Shown: positions 51,731 to 63,421 of the stretch, one piece after another
Layout of the letters: every line of letters starts with the position of its first letter
Position numbering within the stretch: the first letter of the stretch is position 1
Origin: Neocallimastix lanati (nom. inval.)
Lineage: Eukaryota > Neocallimastigomycota > Neocallimastigomycetes > Neocallimastigales > Neocallimastigaceae
NCBI GenBank assembly: GCA_016946835.1
Contig: JACVTC010000062.1
Location: 877,501 to 941,500, forward strand
DNA length: 64,000 nt
Direction: 5' to 3'
Translations under genes and position numbers: made by a program
The notes under the pieces: generated by a model
The model's input: only the letters and a program-made list of their open reading frames with translations
The model's database searches: none
What the model was told of the DNA's origin: nothing

Positions 51731-54700
51731 ACTTGAAATGAAATAAAAATTTTTAAAAAAAAATATTTTATAATAATATCTAAAATAATATAAATATATT
51801 TTTTTAAAAAATATTTTATAAATTTAAAATATAGTATCAAAAGTGATAATTTTTAAGATATTAAATAATATATAAAGATTTCCATTTAGCTCAAATTTAA
51901 TATAAAATGAATAAATTTTTATATTAAAATATAATGAAAAAATTTCACTTTTATCATATTTTTATTTTTATGATATATTTTGTGATATATCTTATTTTTA
52001 TTATATATTCCATTCTATCACATCGTTTAATTATTTTAAAATAACTTCATTACATAATTAATTGTTGATTATCCATAATTATCAATGTCAGGACAAATTT
52101 TATTTCAAAAATTAAACTAACTATTAAAATTCATTCTAAAAAATTAAAATTTATTTTATATATTATATTATTTAATTTTATTTTTAAAAATTCAGATATA
52201 AATAAATCAATATTTATATTATTTATATTAATGATTTTTGTTTAATAAAATAAAAAGAAAAATAAATAAATAAATAAATAAATATTATGAATCGTGAATT
52301 TAGGGCTATAAAACTTTGTCAACTTTATATATATTATGATTAAGAGTTATTAGGATTTAATTATTCTATATTAAGTACTTTTATACTATTATATTGTGGT
52401 TTATACATTAATTATATTACAATATAATATGTTTTAATACATTTGAAGCTTCTTATTCATATATTTCTAACAATAAATAAATAATCAAATAAATTTAAAG
52501 TTATTTATTGAATAATAATAATATGATTGGGTTTAAATTATGAAACTTTTATTGAATAGATAAAAAAAAAAAAAACAATCCATAAATGGTTCAGGTTCAA
52601 TAAGTCTTAAAAAAAAAAAGATATATATTATCATAATAATATAATAATAACTAAATGAATTAATACATTATTTTCTGAAAATGTACGAAAGGCGTAATCA
52701 ATGTATATAAGAAAATGTTTCAATTATTAAAATAATAGAAAAATATGTAAGTTGATAATATAATTTATATTATTAAAAAACTTTAAAAAACTTAATATAT
52801 TAGAATAATCTGTAAATATCAAAAATATATTTTAGCATTTTAAATTAAACTTTACAATGTTCAAATATAAAATAAATATATATTAATAATAATGTTATAT
52901 ATATTATAATACAACCATATATATTAATAATAATGTCATATATATTATTTGCATCATAACTATTTCTATTAATCCATTTATATATAATATACAATAAATT
53001 GATTATTATTTAATAACCCAATAATAATAATATATTAATGAAATTAAAATTCATTATTTTCAAATTTTTTATATGATACTTAAAAACATATATTTTATGT
53101 TTTTTTTTTTAAAAAAATATTTTATTATTTTATTATTTTATTAATTATTCTATTATATATTTTATTAATTACATATTTTATTATTTTTATTTGTTATATT
53201 TTATTTAATATATTTTTATTTATTATATTTTTATTTATTATATTTTTATTTATTATATTTTTATTTATTATATTCTTATTTATTATATTTTTATTTATTA
53301 TTAATTTTTTCTTTATTATTTTATTCATTAATTCTTAATATAATTATTATTTTATTTATTAAGTCTTTAAATTTATTATAATATGAATTCTATATTATTA
53401 TTTTAATTATTACTATTATTGTGTATTTTTTCTAATTACTTTTATTATAATTGTATTTTTTAACTAATTACTTTTATTATTTATTTATTTCTTTTCTTTT
53501 ATTTATGGAAAAAAATTTTGAAATAATAATCCTAATTTAATTAATTTAATTATAAAGAACCAATATTTTTTTCTAATATCCCTTTTTATCATTACATGAA
53601 CTTAAAATTAATATGAAATATTACATGTATTATCATATTAAATCATAAAATAATCATGTAATTATCATATTTTGAAACTTTATTTATATTTGTTATATAA
53701 CATTTTTATGAACTTTATTTATAATTTTTTTAGGGTTTTATATCACATCATATTATATTATTTTTACATAAAAAATTAAATTTTTGTATCTTTCAATTTG
53801 ATAATTTTTTTTCCATATCTTTATGGCATTTATTAAAATTTAATTTTATGAAAAATTTCATATAATAAAGATATGATTTTTTATTATGATAATTTAAAAA
53901 TATATTAATTGATTTTTATATATAATAGTTAATTCATTAATATATTATATATAATATAAAATTTTTAGATACATAGATGAAAAAATGATGTTAATAAATT
54001 AAATATTAAAGATCTTCATTTTTAATTCATTTTGTAATTATTACATGAATATTTTATCATTAATATGGTTTGATATAGAACTCTATTTATATTATTATTT
54101 TACATATTAACATTTTTATTATTTATTAAAATTCTATAGTGTTTTATTTTTATAATAATTAAAATAATATTACTTACATCCTTTAGTATAATAGTTAAAC
54201 CAATTAATTTAAAAAATGAAATAGGATTATCAATTTGTAATACAACTTTAAATTATATTTTATTCAAAGTTTTATAACAAATATTAAAATATAAAAGTTT
54301 TAATTAAAATAATTTAATTAAACTTTCTTTTTAATTAATAAATATTTATATATATAAATATCTATTAAATATATATATAAAAATATTAAAAAAAAATAAT
54401 AATAAATAAAAAAAAAAAATAAATATAAATAGTATGCTTTTTTTCTTGATTAACATTCAGTTTATTTTACAAATACAAAATTTGTATAAATATTATAAAT
54501 CTTTTTGATAAAGATAATAGTAAATAATAAATTATTAAAAAGTTGATTTGAAAGTTAATAATTAAAACTTTTCTTTTTAATAATTAATTAGATAAAAAAA
54601 GTAATTAATAAAATAAAAATTTACAAGGATAAATTTTAAATATTACTAAAAAAAAAAAATTCATTTTTAAAAAAAAAGAAAAAAAATATTAAAATCAAAG

Positions 54701-54757
54701 AGAAGCTTATTAGTATTTGAATAAATAAAAAATTAAAAAATCAAAGCAAGATCAAAA
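51731..54757. other. Long A+T-rich spacer
   Basis: No supportable gene on either strand. A 15-bp tandem repeat occupies 53208-53305. The last few hundred bases are the promoter/5' UTR side of the secreted-repeat gene, but no motif can be singled out. Confidence 0.65.
53208..53305. repeat. Tandem 15-bp repeat TTATATTTTTATTTA
   Basis: About six copies in tandem with one substitution (TTATATTCTTATTTA). Confidence 0.8.
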
Positions 54758-56458
54758 ATGCGTTACTCTTTTATTTTAGGTATTGTTCTTTCATTATCTT
54801 TAGGTACATTTGGTTTACCAGTTCCAGAAGAAGAATCAACAGTAGGTGTTGAACCAATTGCTAGTCCACTGGCTGGTCCATTGGCTGGTCCAATTGATAC
54901 TCCAGCTGCTAAGACTTTACCAGTTAAAGCTATTCCAGCTACTAAGGCTTTACCAGAAGCTCCAGCTCCTAAGACTCTACCAGTTAAGGCTGTTCCAGAA
55001 GCCGAAGCTCCAGCTGCTAAGACTTTACCAGTTAAGGCTGTTCCTGAAGCCGAAGCTCCAGCCACTAAAGCTTTACCAGAAGCTCAAGCTCCAGCTGCTA
55101 AGACTTTACCAGCTAAGGCTATTGAAACCGAAGGTGCTGAACTTTTATTAGATGAAGCTGAAGTTCCAGCTGCTAAGACTTTACCTGTTAAGGCTGTTCC
55201 AGAAGCTGAAGCTCCAGCTGCTAAGACTTTACCAGTAAAGGCCGTTCCAGAAACTGAAGCTCCAGCCACCAAGGCTTTACCAGAAGCTCAAGCTCCAGCT
55301 GCTAAGACTTTACCAGTTAAGGCTGTTCCAGAAGCTCAAGCCCCAGCTACCAAGGCTTTACCAGAAGCTCAAGCTCCAGCTGCTAAGACTTTACCAGCTA
55401 AGGCTGTTGAAACTCAAGGTGCTAAACTTTTATTCAGTGATGTTGAAGCTCCAGCTACTAAGGCTTTACCAGAAGCTCAAGCTCCAGCTGCTAAGACTTT
55501 ACCAGTTAAGGCTGTTCCAGAAGCTCAAGCCCCAGCTACCAAGGCTTTACCAGAAGCTCAAGCCCCAGCTACCAAGGCTTTACCAGAAGCTCAAGCTCCA
55601 GCTGCTAAGACTTTACCAGCTAAAGCTGTTGAAACCGAAGGTGCTGAACTTTTATTAGATGAAGCTGAAGTTCCAGCTGCTAAGACTTTACCAGTTAAGG
55701 CTGTTCCAGAAGCCGAAGCTCCAGCTACTAAGGCTTTACCAGAAGCTCAAGCTCCAGCTGCTAAGACTTTACCAGTTAAGGCTGTTCCAGAAGCCGAAGC
55801 TCCAGCCACCAAGGCTTTACCAGAAGCTCAAGCTCCAGCTGCTAAGACTTTACCAGTTAAGGCTGTTCCAGAAACTCAAGCTCCAGCTACCAAGGCTTTA
55901 CCAGAAGCTCAAGCTCCAGCTGCTAAGACTTTACCAGCTAAGGCTGTTGAAACTCAAGGTGCTAAACTTTTATTCAGTGATGTTGAAGCTCCAGCTACTA
56001 AAGCTTTACCAGAAGCTCAAGCTCCAGTTGCTAAGACTTTACCAGTTAAGGCTGTTCCAGAAGCTGAAGCTCCAGCTACTAAGGCTTTACCAGAAGCTCA
56101 AGCTCCAGCTGCTAAGACTTTACCAGTTAAGGCTGTTCCAGAAGCCGAAGCTCCAGCTACTAAGGCTTTACCAGAGGCTCAAGCTCCAGCTGCTAAGACT
56201 TTACCAGTTAAGGCTGTTCCAGAAGCCGAAGCTCCAGCTACTAAGGCTTTACCAGAGGCTCAAGCTCCAGCTGCTAAGACTTTACCAGTTAAGGCTGTTC
56301 CAGAAGCCGAAGCTCCAGCTACCAAGGCTTTACCAGAAGCTCAAGCCCCAGCTGCTAAGACTTTACCAGTAAAGACTATTCCATCTGCTAAGACTTTACC
56401 AGCAAAAACCATTCCAGCTGCAAAGACTTTACCAGTTATTGCTAAAACTATTGCTTAA
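54758..56458 (+). CDS. Secreted Ala/Pro/Lys/Glu tandem-repeat protein
   Basis: 566 residues from the ATG at 54758. A clear signal peptide MRYSFILGIVLSLSLGTFG (about 1-19) precedes LPVPEEE. Nearly all the rest is tandem repeats of a 27-residue unit built from APAAKTLPVKAVPEAE and APATKALPEAQ. At intervals the pattern is broken by a distinct insert, KAVETEGAELLLDEAEVP or KAVETQGAKLLFSDVEAP. Ending is KTIPAAKTLPVIAKTIA. No Cys, no membrane segment after the signal, and no known catalytic domain, so an extended cell-surface or secreted structural protein is likely. Base composition is much richer in G+C than the spacers, as expected for expressed coding DNA. Shadow ORFs in other frames (QLLRLYQ-type) are artefacts. 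Similar start and style to the gene at 63422. Confidence 0.9.
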   Translation: MRYSFILGIVLSLSLGTFGLPVPEEESTVGVEPIASPLAGPLAGPIDTPAAKTLPVKAIPATKALPEAPAPKTLPVKAVPEAEAPAAKTLPVKAVPEAEAPATKALPEAQAPAAKTLPAKAIETEGAELLLDEAEVPAAKTLPVKAVPEAEAPAAKTLPVKAVPETEAPATKALPEAQAPAAKTLPVKAVPEAQAPATKALPEAQAPAAKTLPAKAVETQGAKLLFSDVEAPATKALPEAQAPAAKTLPVKAVPEAQAPATKALPEAQAPATKALPEAQAPAAKTLPAKAVETEGAELLLDEAEVPAAKTLPVKAVPEAEAPATKALPEAQAPAAKTLPVKAVPEAEAPATKALPEAQAPAAKTLPVKAVPETQAPATKALPEAQAPAAKTLPAKAVETQGAKLLFSDVEAPATKALPEAQAPVAKTLPVKAVPEAEAPATKALPEAQAPAAKTLPVKAVPEAEAPATKALPEAQAPAAKTLPVKAVPEAEAPATKALPEAQAPAAKTLPVKAVPEAEAPATKALPEAQAPAAKTLPVKTIPSAKTLPAKTIPAAKTLPVIAKTIA

Positions 56459-57815
56459 ATTATCAGTAGTGTATAGTAAAAATAAGTAATAAAAATAAGT
56501 ATTAATATATTTATTGTAAAAGTAATATTAAAAAAAAAATAAAAAATAAAAAATAATAAAATATTTTATTAAAAAAAAATATTTTAAATGAATGAAATTT
56601 TAATAAAATAAATTATTTATAATGTAATATAATTTATTGTACTATTTTAAAGTTAATAAGTATGTATTATATTATATGTATATATATATATTTAACTATT
56701 AAAAATTAAAAATTAAAGAGGATTTGTTAAATAAATAAATAAAAACAAAAAATTAAAAAAATAATAAACAATTATAATTAAAGTAAAAAATAACAATAAT
56801 AATAATATTTTATAATAATTTGAATTTTATTGAAAAGAAAAGGTTTTCAAGTAATTATTTAAATAAAGCATTTAAAAAGAACAATATTTTTAACAATTTA
56901 TTACTGTTATATTAATAAGATTAATTGAAAATTTTAATCTGAAAAAAAAAAAAAAAATTGAATATTTTAAAGTATTTTGTTAAATATATTATTGTGATGT
57001 ATGGTGTTAATTTAATAATAATTTTATTTTGAAAATTAAAGTAGAAATTTTTTTCAAAAATAAAAAAAAATATATATATATATTTTAAAAATATTTTTAT
57101 ACATTAAGCTATGATTATTAAAAATTACATAAAAATTGTGGTTTTCAAAATGGAAATAAAAAAAAAAAAAAAAAGCCATATAATTTAAAATTTTATTGAA
57201 TAATTATTAATAAAATATATTTTTTTAAAAATAAATATTTTTATAAATAAATATTAAATAACAACAACAATTAATAAATGAAAATTAAAATATTAAACCA
57301 TAGAAATATTTTTTATATAAATAAAAATAAAAAAGAATATTTAAAATAAATTATAATATATATATATATATTTAGAATACAATTTATAAAATGTGAATAA
57401 CTATTATTATTATTATTATTATTATTATATTTTTTTATATATTTTATATTTTTTATATTTATTTTGCTTTTTATATTTTATATATATTTTTATAATAATT
57501 TTATTTTTTTTTTTATGTTTTTATTTTTATAATAGTCAAAATTAAATTGAATAATAAAAAGTTAAAAGAAATTTATTAATATATAAACATATCATAAATT
57601 CTTAACAAATTCTTTTATTCCAAAATTTTTTAAACTTAATAAAAATTTCATAACTTTAAAGTTTATAAACATTATCAATGAATATATATATTTAAATAAA
57701 GGGTTAATAATAAAAGAAAATATGTGTTCAAAAATGATAATATATTAACTAACAATAAAAGATTTAAGTCATTCAATATAAAAGATATAATAGTGGTAGA
57801 ACTAAAAAAAAAAAA
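56459..57815. other. A+T-rich spacer
   Basis: Presumed 3' UTR of the repeat-protein gene followed by simple sequence. Short ATT repeat at about 57400-57427. No gene recognised. Confidence 0.65.
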
Positions 57816-59720
57816 TTAAAAGACTGAAAGCAAGAACGACGATAAGGCTCTGAAACCAAAGAAGGTTAAATCATTCAACATTAAAACTATACTTGCTGAG
57901 AACTATTCAACTGTATCAAACAAAGAAATACGCGAGCCATTTGATTATCAAGATATATTTAACAAAACTGATAAAAAAGAATGGTTAAACGTTTTAAATG
58001 ATGAATTAGACAATATGAAAAATTTTGAAGGTTTATAAAATAGTGAAAAAAAATACCAGAAGGAGTAAATATAATAACGTCTAGATGAGTAATTCAGGTA
58101 AAGGTATAATTCAGATAATACAATAAATAAGAGAAAAACAAGGTTGGTTGTATGCGGTTTCACTCAGAAACAAGGAATAGATCACAACGAAACCTATTCA
58201 CCAACATTAAAACAAAAATCTCTAATAATTGTTACTGCTTTTATTAGTATAATATGACTTTGAAACCTACCAAATTGATGTGAAAATAGCCTATCTACAC
58301 AGCCAAATTGGGCGAAACAGTTTATATGGAGATTCCCGAATGAGCTAAGAATTACAGGAAAGGTTATTGGAACCTTTTAAAGATTTTATATAGACTAAAG
58401 CAATCCGGTCACCTCTGGTATGAAAAACTTAATAGCAAATTAACATGGATTGGTTTTAAGAGTGAACTATGTATTTATATTATAAGAAAGATAAACATAT
58501 TAGAATTATTTATATAATGATGTTTACATTAATGACATATTAATTTCAGGAAAGATAGAAGAAATAAATAAAACAAAAATTTTATTTAAAACAAAATTTT
58601 AATATAACAAATATTGGTCTCGTAGATACTGTTATAGGTATAAAATATATTAAAGAACCTGATGGATATTTATCGTAACATATATTTTAGCTAATCTTAA
58701 TATTGATAAATATAAAACTGCTTCAAATATGATGACGGAGGAGAATTTTGGATTGAGAGAGAAGAAATTTAATGTAATTCAATATGAGCAAGCTATAAGA
58801 TGTTTACTATATCTAGGTATTTAAATTCTCTCAGATATTTTATTCGCTGTTAGCAAAACTTCACATAGTTTAAAAGACCCAACTTTCGAAGATTGGTTAA
58901 ATGTTCTTAAAATATATAGATATTTCAAAGGTAATAACAATTATGGTATAAAAAAATTCACTAAAGACATTATATTAAATATGAAATGTATTCGTAGATA
59001 CAGATTATAGAAGAGATAAGGAAACCAAAAAGTCTACCACTGTTTACATAGTTATGATGGGAAATGGTCCTTCTTCGTGGTACTCTAAACTATAACGTCG
59101 AATTGCTCTATCTACCACAGAGAGTGAATATTATGACATAGATGAATGTTCAAGATGCTACCAATGGTATGAAATTTTATTTTTATGAAATTGGATTCGA
59201 TTATAAATGTATTACGATAAATGTAGATAAAGCAGCTATCTACATTAGTGAAAATGAAATGATCAATCCAAAATCAAGATCAGGATATATCGATATAAGA
59301 TACTATCATACAAGTGAATTATTTAAATAAAAGGAAATCAAACTACAATATATAAAAACAAATGAAATTCTTGCTGATGGTTTAATAAAATATTTAAATA
59401 CAAACTTTTTAAATAAATTCAGAGAATTGATTAATGCATAAATTTTAAAAAAGATGTAGAATAATTAAATAATTGCTAATTATAAATTTATAATTTTGAT
59501 TTAAAATTTTAATAAGTGTAAAACTTTTTGGAGGAGTGTTTCGAATAAAATTTATTATATTAATTATATTATTATATTAAAATTAAATATATTATAAATT
59601 ATATATCAAATAATTAAATAAATAATTAAATCAATTATTTTATATCATAAATATAAAATTATTATTATATTAATGTAATCATTTTTATAAATAATTACAA
59701 TTAGAAATACATTTCAACTT
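57816..59720 (+). mobile_element. Decayed Ty1/Copia element (pol and probable 3' LTR start)
   Basis: Coding order is that of Copia integrase-RT-RNase H, broken by many stops. RT start: REPFDYQDIFNKTDKKEWLN, then IPEGVNIITS, TRLVVCGFTQKQGIDHNETY, SPT. Further on YQIDVKIAYLHSQI, VDTVIGIKY, then RNase H: DYRRDKETKKSTTVYIVMMG, RIALSTTESEYYDID, and near the end SENEMINPKSRSGYIDIRYY (inside 59142-59330). A polypurine tract GGAGGAG at 59530-59536 is followed by TGTTT, the expected first bases of the 3' LTR. The LTR end near 59720 is a guess. No 5' LTR, gag or protease recognised. Confidence 0.82.
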
Positions 59721-59761
59721 TATTTTAATGATTAATGGTTTAAATTCAAATATTTTATCAG

Positions 59762-59914
59762 TTCCTTGGATTGAATTCATTTCTTAGAGGGCATGCTGGA
59801 ATTGATATTAACAATTATGAAAGTTATTATAATGATAGTACTCTATGTACTAACTGTAACTGTAAATACAATGATGGAAAGTGTTCATCATCGAAGATAA
59901 TTCCTCACACTTAA
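59762..59914 (+). pseudogene. Unidentified coding remnant with Cys cluster
   Basis: An open, protein-like stretch: LNSFLRGHAGIDINNYESYY then NDSTLCTNCNCKYNDGKCSS and a stop at 59912-59914. Four Cys in a short span. The start is lost. Family not recognised. Confidence 0.35.
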
Positions 59915-60025
59915 ATTATTATCAGTAAACAAAATATCATGTATGAATGGAAATTACTCTAAAATTACTCCAAAATCACTTCAATTATCCAAATTATTAA
60001 GGACTAATACATATCTAAAAAAAAA

Positions 60026-60215
60026 TTACTTCAATAAGAAAATGATGAAGTGGAAGAGTCTATAAATCATTATCTTGAAGAAAATTTAAATAGTCCATAT
60101 ATTCTTTTTGAAACTACTACTAGATTTATACAATCAAAAATTACACCATATCCAAAATTTCTCATCAGAAAAAGAAAAGGTGAAGGTGAAGTACCTATTG
60201 TAAAAAAATTTTTTT
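60026..60215 (+). pseudogene. Unidentified coding remnant
   Basis: Reads DEVEESINHYLEENLNSPYI, LFETTTRFIQSKITPYPKFL, IRKRKGEGEVPIVKK, then runs into a T17 homopolymer. No ATG start (the nearest in-frame start would be GTG). Probably the same broken host gene as 59762-59914, separated by frame breaks. Confidence 0.35.
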
Positions 60216-60396
60216 TTTTTTTTTTTTGCTGAAACTGATCAAAAAATATGTCGCCATATGCAATTTCATTGTGATTTGTGATATAACAAATTTTAAAATT
60301 ATTAATACAATGAAATATACATGATTACCATTTATTATATTTATTTTTAAATAAATATGATGACAATCATGTGTGTTTCACAAAGTGTTTAATTAG

Positions 60397-60429
<33 letters not shown>

Positions 60430-60879
60430 AATAATCATAGTAATATTTAGAATTATAAATTATATATATATTCCTTATTAGATATTATTTAATTATTTAT
60501 ACTACTAGTTTTTACTTATACTAATAAAAAATATTATTAATTTATAAACAGAAAATTTTAAATATTGACTATAGTTATTAAGATTAAAACAATTTATAAT
60601 AAATGTAAAAATATCTAACTATATATATATATATATATTTTTTTTTCATCTTTTTTTTTTAGATATAATTTATTTATAATTTTAAATTATTATTAATAGC
60701 ATTCAAGGATAAATTTAAAATATCTTTTATTAAAATATGTTGTGGTATTCATGTTCGTCAAGAACTTTTAATCTTAACAACTTAATCCTATTGTTTTACC
60801 AATGTCTTTCAATAATTTATATCTATTGGAAGAGAAATTAAATCTTTATTGAGAGAAAAGATTAAGGTATTTCCTTCTA

Positions 60880-60934
60880 CTTTAATTATAATAATAATGG
60901 TGATTCATCATTTACTAAATCATCTCATATTTCC

Positions 60935-61004
<70 letters not shown>

Positions 61005-61250
61005 TAATAGAAGATGAAATAATATAATTTATTATGTACTAAATTAAATTCTAGAAAGGTAAAACTCCATCAATACCAATCCATTTTATCACCAGAAGAT
61101 TAGACTAAATATTTTGGAGATTCATTATGTAATAAATCACTAAAAATTCACTTCCAGAAGGTGAAATTCAATGTTAAGAGTGATTCATTATATAATTAAT
61201 CATTTCTAAAGTCATTTCAAGAAAGTAAAGTATCATATATAAATTCGAAT
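60880..61250 (+). pseudogene. Decayed copy of the secreted Ser/Pro/Lys repeat gene
   Basis: At least three degenerate repeat units match the gene at 63422 by eye: GATTCATCATTTACTAAATC near 60901, GATTCATTATGTAATAAATC near 61120 followed by CTTCCAGAAGGTGA, and GATTCATTATATAATTAATC near 61183. These correspond to GGCTCATCATGTACTAAATC plus CCAGAAGGTGA in the functional gene. Frame is lost and an A run is inserted at about 60968-61000. Confidence 0.6.
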
Positions 61251-61721
61251 CTTATCTTTAAAGATTTTACCAAAAAATTGACACTATGGTTGAGAAATTT
61301 ATTATCCTGAAATTAATACTTTTATTATTCCTATAAAAGTTTCTGATATATATGTAGATAATCAAGATGAATAACAAATTAATAAAAAATTAAGGTTTAA
61401 TATTATTAAAACAAAACAAACAAAAAAAATTATAAATAATTCATGTTTTTTTTTTTTTTTTTTTTTATTATTATTATTATTTATTTAGTTATTTCAAAAT
61501 TCTGTATAAAAAATAAAAATTAACATTTTTTAGTTTAATTTTTTTTTTTTTTTTTTTTTTTTTTTGATTGTCAAATTTTTATTATATAAAAAAATAATTT
61601 TATAATATTAATTATATTTAAGTAAAAATATATATATATGCTATTTTTTTTTATTTGTTCATTTGTGTAATTTCTATATTTATCAAATTCACTATTAAAA
61701 AAATTAAATCAATAATAAATA

Positions 61722-61766
<45 letters not shown>

Positions 61767-63421
61767 AATGGTAAAAAAAAATGCTTTAAATAATATCTTC
61801 CTTATTAAATTAGTAAAATTATATTTATAAACAGATAATAAAAAATTATTTAAAATCCGTAAAATATGATAAAAAAAAAAAAAAAAAAAATTATTATTTA
61901 AAATCTAAATACTAATAATTAATGTAAAGAAATACAAAATTAAAATTATATACAAATAATATACAAATAATATATATTAAAGTTCTTGCATTAGTGATTT
62001 GCAAATAACTATTATATATAAATAATTTAAATAATAATAAAAAAAAATTAATATAAATAATTTAAATATATAATAAAAAAAAATTAGCCATTAGCAGAAG
62101 TATATAAGTATTAATATAATTTTTAGATAAATCTAATTAATCTAGACAACTTCGAAGTTCAAAATAGGAAAAAAAATAAAAATAAAGATTGAAATGAACA
62201 GTTTGATAAAAATTTGTATAATACTTTATTATTATAATATTAAATTAAAAATGTAATTATTTCATTTTATTTTAATATTTATTATGATTTGTATAACAAT
62301 TAAGTTTTCCAAAATTTATATTAAATAATGAAAAAAATGTATATAAAAAATAAAAACAAATAATATATATATAAAACAAATAAATAAATAAAAAATAATA
62401 TATATAAAATAAATAAATATCCGAAATTTATATTAAATAATAAAAAAAATGTAAATAAAAAATAATATATATATAAAATAAATAAATAATAATATATATG
62501 ATAAATAAATAATAATATATATATAAAATAAATAAATAATATATATATATAATAAATATATAATAATAATATATATAAAATAAATAAATAAAAGATAAAA
62601 GTACAAAAATATACTATAAAAGAAAATTTAAAAGATATCAATTATAACTAATTTTATAAGATATTAAGTATAAATAATTATAATTATTATGAAAATCAAT
62701 AATATTCATAATTAATAAAGAATAATGTTAAAAGAGAAGTATATAAAATATTAATAATTAATGATAAAATAAAGCATTATAATATTAATATATCAAATTA
62801 TTAATTATAGATATATATTTTTTTTATAATTATTCTATATTTCTATATACAAATTATAAAAATTTGAATTACAAATCCTTATATTGAATTAATAAATATT
62901 TGTGATAAATAATAATTAAATTTAAATTAATATCTAATAATATCTAATAATTTAAGCGGTTTGTCAAAGTTATTTTTTTTTTTTTTTTTTTTGATATTAT
63001 TATGGTTTCTATGTCATATTACATTGTTATTAAATAATCTTATTTATTATAAAATTATGATCATGGAAAATATAAATAATTAAGTTATAAATTTGATGTA
63101 ACGAATAATATTTTAAAATAATATAATATTTAATATATATTTAATTATTAAAAAAAGTGATAATCTCAAATATTTAATTATTTAATAATTAAACTTTTTT
63201 TTTTTTGTGAAACCAATATCTTTAAAAATAAATAATATATATATATTTTTTTGTATATATAAAGAAGGTTTTTTGTTTTATTTTTTTTTTATTCTTCAAT
63301 AAATTATTATTTAAAAAATAGAAATTTAAAATTTGTAAATAATAATTATTATTTTTATAAAAATAAATAAAGTTATACAAATATATATATTTCATATTAA
63401 ACAAATATAAATATTCTCAGG
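61251..63421. other. A+T-rich spacer
   Basis: No gene seen. ATT microsatellite at about 61725-61764, several T/A runs, and a stretch of ATAAATAAATAATATATATA-like simple repeats at 62340-62600 that generates a fake Tyr/Ile/Phe ORF on the minus strand. Confidence 0.65.

Noticed and set aside
54846-56372. QLLRLYQ-type ORFs and minus-strand Gly/Ala ORFs
   Set aside because: Frame shadows of the repetitive secreted protein; no signal or domain of their own.
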